A DNA stretch of 28,976 nucleotides from NCBI GenBank assembly GCA_910584525.1, contig CAJUAT010000035.1:1-28976 (forward strand), read 5' to 3'. Both the position numbers and the translations under genes were made by a program. This document shows, piece by piece, positions 23,002 to 28,976 of this stretch. The notes below the pieces were generated by a model. That model was not told the origin of the DNA, did no database searches, and worked only from the letters and a program-made list of their open reading frames with translations. Numbering within the stretch: the first letter of the stretch is position 1; each line of letters opens with the position of its first letter. The DNA is from an uncultured Muribaculaceae bacterium (GTDB taxonomy: Bacteria > Bacteroidota > Bacteroidia > Bacteroidales > Muribaculaceae).

Positions 23002-25530
23002 TCAGAAACGGTATTGTATTGAGGCGAGGATGGCGAGAGGCCGGATGCTGAAACGATATTCAGACCGTGAAAGAGCACCATATGACACATATTCATAACT
23101 GCGGCGATTAAGAAGATTATCGGCGGTGAGCGACAATCGTATTTTACTGCTGACACGCCATACGGCCGAAGCGTCGAGCAAAACGAGGTTTGTGATATTC
23201 CCTTCGGGAAAACGTGTCAGGAAATGCTCCACCCCTATTGTGAGCTGCAGTCTGTCGTCGGGAATCAGCGTGGCGAAAATTTTCTGATGGAATGTATGAC
23301 TGCCAGCTGTTTCCCCGTCTGCCCGAAGGCTGGAGAATCCGTAGCTCGCCTCATAGTTTGCCGAGAGCCAGCGGCATATGCTTCCTCTGACGTATGGCCT
23401 GACCGTAGCAGTGAACTGACAGTAAGGCGTCACCTCACCGTCACGCATAGATGAAGCGGCTGACGATGTGGCATCCATGTCGCATCCCACCACAATCCGG
23501 CCATGCCCAAGCCCCTTGCTGAACCCTCCGCTCACACCCCAGATGTCGCTGTGATGCAGACTGTCGGCATATGTGGTGATGATAAAGTCGTCGATAAACA
23601 ATTGGCTTGACATCATCCTGCTTCGGCTATGGTTATAGTGTGCGGATATATTGAGAAAGAATGATTTCAAGGGATTGCGGTAACGGTACGAAAGGCCGGC
23701 GCTCACCTTATGCGAATATCTTTCGGGATTGGCGGCTATAAAGAGATTACGATAGTCTGCAAGCACGGGTACCTCTATCTCCAGATAAGGTTGCGGAGCG
23801 CCAAGTGCATACTCCACCGAACCGGAGATATCCGCCTTGGCAGTCAACTGCCTTTTCACATAGAGACGCGGGGAGGCATTGAGATAATCATGGCTGCCCT
23901 CTATAAAATAATGCAGCCATTTCAAAGGGATGGTCAGCGACGCACACCAGCCGTTGCGTTCATAGTCCACTTGCGGCGTGGCATACAGGTTTGACAGGAA
24001 TGCCTCGTGCGTCCCATCGTTGTCGTAGCGGCCCATTCCCGTCAAGGCGCTCTGCATTCTGTGCCAGTCGAGATCGAGTCCTGCCGTGACATAATATTTC
24101 CAGAAACGCGTCATCTTTCCTAACCTGGTTTCGACAGTGCTCCGGAAGTCGGCGGCACTGATTTTCTGCACCGCATCTTCATCGCCTGCCACAAGCAACC
24201 GGTCGGGACGATAGCTGAATGTGTTGCGTGATATCAGCGTGAAGAGTCTTTTTTCGTTGCGCTTCACCAGCTTTAGGTCGTTGTTGGCGGTGAAACTATT
24301 CCTATGAACCTTCTGGTCCAGGCCATAGGAACCGGTGACGGCGGAATTTGAACTGCTCCATTCGCCGGCCAGCGTGAGCTTTTCCTTCAGATAGTAACCG
24401 CGCTTGTTTGTCTGACTGTAAAACTGCGCCGACAGGTCATGGGCCTGTGTCCGCTGGGTGTTGTTCTGCACAAACTGCGGGATCTGCTGACTGAAATAAT
24501 CAGTGGTGACACCTGAACGGTAATCGAGCCTGTCGCCCATATAGTCAAGTTTCAGACGCATAGAGGTGTCTCCCGATTTCCAGGCGGTAATGGCGTCGGC
24601 AATCCAGGAGAGGTTGTCGCGCGTGCGCTTTTCCGACAGAGGGGCGTCAACCATGTCGGCTGATATATATTCCGGCCAGAGGGTCGGTACGTAACCCTGC
24701 GAAAACATATCGTCAAAGTCATGTTCCTGAATCTCATTGGCGGGATTCCAGCCGGTATTGTCGGCTTTGAGAGTGATTATATTCTGAATGCGGGGAGCTA
24801 TACGCATTGTGTAGAGCGAGGCATCGAAAAGAAATGGCATAAGGCCCACGCCGGCCCGGGCCACACCTGTCCATCGGCTACGGGCATTCTCCTTGAGCTT
24901 CAGGTTGATACCCGCCTCTTCGGGAAACTCTATCCCTTCGAGTGCCTTTACCGGCTGATGATTCTCCATGACCTCCACCGATGCCACATCTTTGTGCGAG
25001 ATGTTGTTGGCTGCAAGTCCATACTGGCCGCCTATGAAGTCGTTGCCGTCAAGATAAAACTTGTTGATGGGCTTCCCTTGGTATTTTATGGTGCCGTCTT
25101 CCTCTACCTTGATACCGGGCAAACGCTTGATGACATCCATGATGGCATTATCACCGGCATTGGCATATCTGGCCACATTGAATACCAGCGTATCTCCACG
25201 GGCGTAAATATCGGGAGCCTCCACTATCACGTCGTGCAGCTGTATAGCCTTAGGCTTCATGCGCACTTGCGCGAGGTCGGCCGTGACAGGAAATGAACAC
25301 GTCTCATAACCCATGGACCGGAATGAAACAGAGTCGGCTCCTGCTGTCGGAACAATCGCGAAACGTCCATGCGTGTCGGTAGAGGTGAAAGCTCCCTTGG
25401 CTATGCATCCCGCAACCGGCTCGCCGGAATCGGCATCGACCACGCATCCCTGCAGTTTCCCAGGCACTGCCGCCGAAACCGACAGCAGCCCGAGAATAAA
25501 ACTTAATAAGAAAAAACTGTATCTCTTCAT
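23002..25530 (-). CDS. TonB-dependent-receptor-like outer-membrane protein with carboxypeptidase-like regulatory domain
   Basis: The 842-residue product has a Sec signal (FFLLSFILGLLSVSAAVPG) and then a carboxypeptidase-like regulatory beta-sandwich (about residues 25-95: LQGCVVDADSGEPVAGCIAKG, TSTDTHGRFAI). A plug-like domain follows (about 105-215: DTLVFNVARYANAGDNAIMDVIKRLPGIKVEEDG, INKFYLDGNDF). The remainder is a large strand-rich barrel ending LAILASIQYRF. It does not look like a SusC glycan importer. This architecture typically accompanies GLPGLI proteins, and here it follows one with an ATGA overlap. The transported ligand or other role is unknown. The divergent two-component system probably regulates it. 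Confidence 0.85.
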   Translation of the reverse strand: MKRYSFFLLSFILGLLSVSAAVPGKLQGCVVDADSGEPVAGCIAKGAFTSTDTHGRFAIVPTAGADSVSFRSMGYETCSFPVTADLAQVRMKPKAIQLHDVIVEAPDIYARGDTLVFNVARYANAGDNAIMDVIKRLPGIKVEEDGTIKYQGKPINKFYLDGNDFIGGQYGLAANNISHKDVASVEVMENHQPVKALEGIEFPEEAGINLKLKENARSRWTGVARAGVGLMPFLFDASLYTMRIAPRIQNIITLKADNTGWNPANEIQEHDFDDMFSQGYVPTLWPEYISADMVDAPLSEKRTRDNLSWIADAITAWKSGDTSMRLKLDYMGDRLDYRSGVTTDYFSQQIPQFVQNNTQRTQAHDLSAQFYSQTNKRGYYLKEKLTLAGEWSSSNSAVTGSYGLDQKVHRNSFTANNDLKLVKRNEKRLFTLISRNTFSYRPDRLLVAGDEDAVQKISAADFRSTVETRLGKMTRFWKYYVTAGLDLDWHRMQSALTGMGRYDNDGTHEAFLSNLYATPQVDYERNGWCASLTIPLKWLHYFIEGSHDYLNASPRLYVKRQLTAKADISGSVEYALGAPQPYLEIEVPVLADYRNLFIAANPERYSHKVSAGLSYRYRNPLKSFFLNISAHYNHSRSRMMSSQLFIDDFIITTYADSLHHSDIWGVSGGFSKGLGHGRIVVGCDMDATSSAASSMRDGEVTPYCQFTATVRPYVRGSICRWLSANYEASYGFSSLRADGETAGSHTFHQKIFATLIPDDRLQLTIGVEHFLTRFPEGNITNLVLLDASAVWRVSSKIRLSLTADNLLNRRSYEYVSYGALSRSEYRFSIRPLAILASIQYRF

Positions 25531-26414
25531 TTCTTCCAGTCGCGTTCGATATAATCATAAGGCAATTCGACAGGGTCATAAGCTCCGGCCTGCGGATTTC
25601 CGTTCTCATCCATGACTGTGATCTGACCGCCGGTAGTAGTCTCATAATACGCATATGGATTAATCTCATAGCGGTGCCTTGTGTCATAATATGCCTTGCG
25701 GTCGGTATTGTTGAAAGGCACCTTGTACATTGTGATCGGACGGTCGGCCTTCGACCTGATGCCGATACACTCGAAAGTATAGTGGCCTTTGTCATCAGAG
25801 GCTCTCATGATCAGTCCGGGCAGACCGTGAAGTTTCCACGGCCCCTCGGGCAAAGGAATATCCTCGGCATAGAAGGCGGTCCACACACGGCCGCGGAAAC
25901 GGCATCTGGCAGCGTGACATTCGTAACCCAGCACATTGGTCACCGAGTCGGTAAGCTCCCAGTCGAAACGCGGCATCTCCTCTTCATAACGGAACCAGTC
26001 CTGACAGATTTTCTCTGTATGTGTGAGCTTCCCGTCCGGGTAGTTCTTGTAGATGGTCATGAACTCGCCGGTGCTCAGTTTGCCGTCAATCGCAGCCTGG
26101 GCTATCTGCTCGTGCGTGGAACGCATGAGTATGGAATCCACCGTCAGGTTCTTATAGCTGGAGAACTTTGACAGACCCTCCGGCCCAATCTGCAGCAGCA
26201 TGTTGTCGCTTGATACATTGTCTTCAAGCTGACCGGTGGTGTCCACACAACAACGATAGTCGTAGACGAACTCCATGTTTTCGGAAGCGATGGTCTCCGT
26301 CTCCGGCACGGATGCCTGGAAGATACTGAGCTGACGACGTAATACCTTTGCCGAGACAGCGGTAGTCATGACTGTCATGAGGATGATCACTAAAATTGAT
26401 TTCTTCATATCCAT
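25527..26414 (-). CDS. GLPGLI family protein
   Basis: The 295-residue exported protein has a short signal (MKKSILVIILMTVMTTAVSA, starting at the first or third codon) and the family-naming motif GPWKLHGLPGLIMRASDDKGHYTFECIGI, with GLPGLI at residues 197-202. It also shows the preceding AFYAEDIPLPEGPW segment and paired cysteines (YECHAARC). GLPGLI proteins of Bacteroidota are periplasmic or surface proteins of unknown function that occur beside TonB-receptor-like barrels, as here, where the stop overlaps the next start by ATGA. The promoter region is shared with a divergent histidine kinase gene and holds four 11-bp boxes. Confidence 0.9.
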   Translation of the reverse strand: MDMKKSILVIILMTVMTTAVSAKVLRRQLSIFQASVPETETIASENMEFVYDYRCCVDTTGQLEDNVSSDNMLLQIGPEGLSKFSSYKNLTVDSILMRSTHEQIAQAAIDGKLSTGEFMTIYKNYPDGKLTHTEKICQDWFRYEEEMPRFDWELTDSVTNVLGYECHAARCRFRGRVWTAFYAEDIPLPEGPWKLHGLPGLIMRASDDKGHYTFECIGIRSKADRPITMYKVPFNNTDRKAYYDTRHRYEINPYAYYETTTGGQITVMDENGNPQAGAYDPVELPYDYIERDWKK

Positions 26415-26441
26415 TTAATCATGTAGTTTTGATTCACGCCG

Positions 26442-26449
26442 CAAAGTTA
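26442..26449 (-). promoter_or_regulatory. -7 box of the GLPGLI operon
   Basis: The reverse strand reads TAACTTTG, a perfect TAnnTTTG box 27 nt before the GLPGLI start. No -33 TTTG is seen at the usual distance, and the 11-bp boxes begin 28 nt upstream, which fits an activated promoter. Confidence 0.6.
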
Positions 26450-26477
26450 CCACGTCATCGCCCCTCATGCGGGAAAT

Positions 26478-26521
26478 AATCATTACTCAAAGATTATGGA
26501 ATTATTACTAAATTATTACTG
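26478..26521. promoter_or_regulatory. Four tandem 11-bp boxes, probable response-regulator binding site
   Basis: Consecutive 11-bp units read AATCATTACTC, AAAGATTATGG, AATTATTACTA and AATTATTACTG (consensus AATnATTACTn). Direct repeats with an 11-bp period are the usual form of OmpR/PhoB-family sites. They lie between the divergent GLPGLI and histidine kinase promoters, so the regulator encoded at 28091 may control both. Confidence 0.7.
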
Positions 26522-26568
26522 TCGAGCAAATATCAGGACATCAATGCCGTCAAGTCGACGGTATTATA

Positions 26569-26576
26569 TAATTTTG
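26569..26576 (+). promoter_or_regulatory. -7 box of the histidine kinase-regulator operon
   Basis: TAATTTTG is a perfect TAnnTTTG box 27 nt before the kinase ATG. No -33 TTTG lies at 19-21 nt upstream. Confidence 0.6.
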
Positions 26577-26603
26577 CAATAGAAGTTGTTTCGACTAATT
26601 TTT

Positions 26604-28094
26604 ATGGAAAAAAGAATCAAGACGCTATATATCGTCACAATCATAGCCATTATAGCCTTTCTGGGTATGCAGGCCTATTGGCTTTATGGCCGCTATGAGT
26701 TTTCTCTCATGGAATATGAACGAGGTCTGTGCGAGAGAATCATGCGTTGCGTAGAGGAATATAACGATATTCGCGACAATACTTCGGAAAGCAAAACGGA
26801 TTTTTCCGGCAATAAGCGCGATGACGAAGTGTCGGTGCCTACGTTCAGTCTGTCGCAGCAATATGGCGATACCGTCAAGACTACCCGCACCGCCAGGATA
26901 ATGACATACCGCTATTCGGCACATGAGCTGTTAGGTCTGAAACCGGGTACACCTCTGACCGACGAACAGAGAAAACGGGTGATTGATATAGTCCAGGGCC
27001 GCACGGATAATCCTGTGGATTCCGCCGTTTATGACGCGTCTGGAGCCAAGGATGAGAACGAGGCCTGGATTGCGTCCAAAAATGTGCAGCTGGAACGTAA
27101 GTGCCAGTTCACCGCTGAAGGCATTGATTCAGTATTGGCAAAATCGGGCATAACGGCAGCGATAAGCCTTGCTGAATCCGACAGCACGGTATGGGAAGTC
27201 AGACAGGATTACAACCCGTCGTTGTTCAGGCCTTCCGTATCGCTGACCATACCTTATTCCCAGCTGCAGGGTCGCACGGCAACCATTGCATGCCGTGTGA
27301 ATCCTTTTGATGTCATCCCCGGAATGTGGCTTACCCTCATAATAACCCTGCTGGTGTCGTGTCTGCTGATTGCCTGCCTTGTTCTGCAATTCTCCACGGT
27401 GCTTAAGCTGTCGCGCATCGACAGATTACGCAACAGCTTTGTCACCACCATGATTCACGAACTGAAACGGCCAATCTCCACTCTCAAAATGTGTGTATCC
27501 GGCCTTGACAATGAGCGAATGATGACTGACAAGGCCGTTAAAACGGAACTGCTGACGGAGACGCGCAACGCGCTCGACAATCTTGCTGCCTATTTCTCCA
27601 AACTCCGCGACATCACTTTCAACGACGTGGAGCAGATTCCCCTGAATATCCGGAGCGTCAATCTCCACGAATTATTCGACTCCGTGGCTGCGGCCATCAT
27701 ACGTCCCTCCGGCAAGGAGGTGACCATAACCAATGATATCAAGCCCGACCTCCTTGTCTCGGCCGATGCCTCGCATCTTTACAATATAATGGTCAACCTT
27801 GTGGAGAATGCCATGAAATATTCGGGGCAGGAGGTGAGAATCAGTGCCGGGGCAAGCGAAAAGGATGGATTTGTGAAACTGAAAATCAACGATGACGGCA
27901 ACGGTATTCCTGCTGCCGACCTGAAGCATATATTCAGACGTTTCTACCGGGGGAAGGCTTCCGCAGGAGACCAGCCGGGCATGGGACTCGGCCTGGCATA
28001 CGTGAAATTGCTGGTGGATGCCCATGGTGGCGATATCTACGTGGAAAGCTCCGAGGGTATCGGCACTTGTTTCACCATAACATTACCGCAATGA
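26604..28094 (+). CDS. Membrane sensor histidine kinase
   Basis: I start at ATGGAAAAAAG (MEKRIK), 27 nt behind a -7 box; a longer reading would begin inside that leader. The 496-residue protein has a first membrane helix at about 8-27, an extracytoplasmic domain of about 210 residues with no known fold, and a second helix at about 240-263. A HisKA domain follows with phospho-acceptor His285 in IHELKRPISTLK, then a HATPase domain: N box NLVENAMKYS (398-407), G1 INDDGNGIP, F box IFRRFYRG and G2 GMGLGLAY. The overall form resembles RprX-type kinases of Bacteroidota. It overlaps the regulator gene by ATGA. The signal is unknown; the divergent envelope operon suggests outer-membrane or metal sensing. 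Confidence 0.93.
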   Translation: MEKRIKTLYIVTIIAIIAFLGMQAYWLYGRYEFSLMEYERGLCERIMRCVEEYNDIRDNTSESKTDFSGNKRDDEVSVPTFSLSQQYGDTVKTTRTARIMTYRYSAHELLGLKPGTPLTDEQRKRVIDIVQGRTDNPVDSAVYDASGAKDENEAWIASKNVQLERKCQFTAEGIDSVLAKSGITAAISLAESDSTVWEVRQDYNPSLFRPSVSLTIPYSQLQGRTATIACRVNPFDVIPGMWLTLIITLLVSCLLIACLVLQFSTVLKLSRIDRLRNSFVTTMIHELKRPISTLKMCVSGLDNERMMTDKAVKTELLTETRNALDNLAAYFSKLRDITFNDVEQIPLNIRSVNLHELFDSVAAAIIRPSGKEVTITNDIKPDLLVSADASHLYNIMVNLVENAMKYSGQEVRISAGASEKDGFVKLKINDDGNGIPAADLKHIFRRFYRGKASAGDQPGMGLGLAYVKLLVDAHGGDIYVESSEGIGTCFTITLPQ

Positions 28095-28768
28095 AGAAGG
28101 CTATAAAGATTCTACTGGTCGATGACGACATTAAAAATTCGATGCTTCTGAAACGCTTCATAGAGGCAGAGGGGTATGAAGTGATATACGCCAACAATGG
28201 GAAAGCTGGACTGGATATTTACCGCGAAGCTCATCCTGACCTGATTCTGCTCGATATAAACATGCCGGAGCTCGATGGCTTCGAGATGGCCAGAACAATC
28301 CGCAAGACCGACAAGCGCGTCATAATCTTCTTCCTCACCGACCGCACCGACAAGGTGGACAGGCTGCACGGATTCTCGCTGAAAGGCAACGACTACATCC
28401 CCAAACCGTTCTATCCCGAAGAGCTTGTGGCAAAAATCAACGAGCGTTTCGAGAGTATGACTGTCAGTCAGGATATCGAATATAGGCTTGGCGCCACCGT
28501 TTTCCGCCCTAATCTTACTTCGCTGACATACCGAGGCGAGACCCATTCGCTGTCGGTGCGCCAGACCGAAATCCTGCAGTTGCTTGCCGAAAATCTGGGG
28601 CGCCCCGTGGAGCGCGACGTCATACTCGAGAGGATTTGGGGCGATGCCAGCTATTCCAACTCCCTGGCCCTCAACGTTCAAATCTCCTATATACGACGTC
28701 TGATCGCCGACCCATCACTGTCAATAGTCTCCATCAAGAAGAAAGGCTATATTTTGCAGACCGAATAG
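28091..28768 (+). CDS. OmpR-family response regulator
   Basis: I start at the ATG overlapping the kinase stop (ATGA), giving MKKAIKILLVDDD and 225 residues. The receiver domain shows the acidic pair Asp11/Asp12, phospho-acceptor Asp55 in LILLDINMP, Thr83 and Lys105 (YIPKPF). The C-terminal winged helix of the OmpR/PhoB type spans about residues 130-225 with LSVRQTEILQLLAENLGRPVERDVILERIWGDASYSN and a final GYILQTE wing. It is like RprY of Bacteroides in layout. Its natural target is probably the set of 11-bp boxes at 26478-26521 upstream of its own operon. It is the last gene in the window. Confidence 0.95.
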   Translation: MKKAIKILLVDDDIKNSMLLKRFIEAEGYEVIYANNGKAGLDIYREAHPDLILLDINMPELDGFEMARTIRKTDKRVIIFFLTDRTDKVDRLHGFSLKGNDYIPKPFYPEELVAKINERFESMTVSQDIEYRLGATVFRPNLTSLTYRGETHSLSVRQTEILQLLAENLGRPVERDVILERIWGDASYSNSLALNVQISYIRRLIADPSLSIVSIKKKGYILQTE

Positions 28769-28812
28769 TCAATATATTGTCCGCTACATTTCATTGATAC
28801 AGACAGCGCCAC

Positions 28813-28823
28813 TTAGAGCGCGC
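28813..28823 (+). repeat. Half-copy TTAGAGCGCGC of the 16-bp palindrome
   Basis: This 11-nt stretch, 45 nt after the regulator stop, equals the left part of the palindrome at 5019-5034. No hairpin forms here, because the right half is replaced. Confidence 0.4.
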
Positions 28824-28858
28824 AGATACCCGACCGATACCCACCGAAGCTGCATTTC

Positions 28859-28889
28859 TTGCTTTTCATAATTTAAATTGTTAATTTTG
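28859..28889 (+). promoter_or_regulatory. Predicted promoter reading out of the window
   Basis: TTG (28859-28861), then 20 nt, then TAATTTTG (28882-28889) fit the Bacteroidota consensus. The rest of 28769-28976 holds no gene; a transcript from here would enter sequence beyond the right edge. Confidence 0.6.
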
Positions 28890-28923
28890 TAAGAGAATGA
28901 GATAATCGGTTTCAAGCCGGCTA

Positions 28924-28939
28924 AGGCTCTGTTCCTTAA
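28924..28939 (+). repeat. 16-nt direct repeat AGGCTCTGTTCCTTAA, copy 2
   Basis: Exact copy of 6408-6423 in the same orientation. Here it lies in non-coding DNA near the window edge and continues into AT-rich sequence, so it could be the outer end of a mobile element that begins here. Confidence 0.6.
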
Positions 28940-28976
28940 AAATTGTTTACGCAGGGGCGGTGGATTTTCGCGGAAA

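Overview
The window looks like a chromosomal segment of a gut-type Bacteroidales bacterium, plausibly of the Muribaculaceae/Bacteroidaceae kind. The reasons are families largely typical of Bacteroidota (DUF6029, Omp28-related proteins, GLPGLI, FISUMP, type IX-like C-terminal sorting domains, DUF3943, a GH109 glycosidase), Bacteroidota-type promoters (TTG/TTTG, about 20 nt, then TAnnTTTG) and A-rich leaders in place of strong Shine-Dalgarno sites. No rRNA, tRNA, CRISPR array or complete transposon is visible, and no stretch longer than 300 bases lacks a gene.

Layout. (1) 1-5002: an envelope operon reading right, made of a 5'-incomplete DUF6029 barrel, an Omp28-like lipoprotein with a CxxC motif, a small secreted protein and a large Omp28-like protein with CxxC. 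The last two end in sorting-domain-like tails. (2) 5087-8204: an NSS-family sodium symporter, an iron-sulfur L-serine dehydratase and a C_GCAxxG_C_C cysteine-rich protein; together they look like amino-acid (serine) uptake and deamination. Related G-poor CACATAAATCACATC repeats form two of the leaders. (3) 8283-9993: two secreted proteins sharing an N-terminal motif, the second with a FISUMP domain, closed by a clear terminator. (4) 10064-11272, reverse strand: a PagL-like lipid A deacylase barrel.

(5) 11395-18493, reverse strand: a type III restriction-modification locus whose mod and res genes are separated by four genes. These are a 251-residue protein that follows mod closely, then a translationally coupled trio (DUF4417, 133 residues, 146 residues). 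The trio has its own promoter with almost no leader, preceded by three dyads spaced 11 bp apart; res has another near-leaderless promoter. This island looks AT-richer than its flanks and is the best candidate here for an undescribed defence or regulatory module.

(6) 18719-20221: a DUF3943 envelope protein. (7) 20244-22855, reverse strand: a secreted GH109 alpha-N-acetylgalactosaminidase overlapping by 4 nt a NahK-like sugar kinase, a plausible GalNAc release-and-phosphorylation pair, with a close match to the -33/-7 promoter consensus. (8) 23002-26414, reverse strand: a GLPGLI protein and a TonB-receptor-like barrel, divergent from (9) 26604-28768, a histidine kinase and OmpR-type regulator. 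Between them lie four tandem 11-bp boxes, the arrangement expected of an OmpR/PhoB-type binding site. (10) 28769-28976: non-coding, with a promoter pointing out of the window and a 16-nt sequence also found at 6408.
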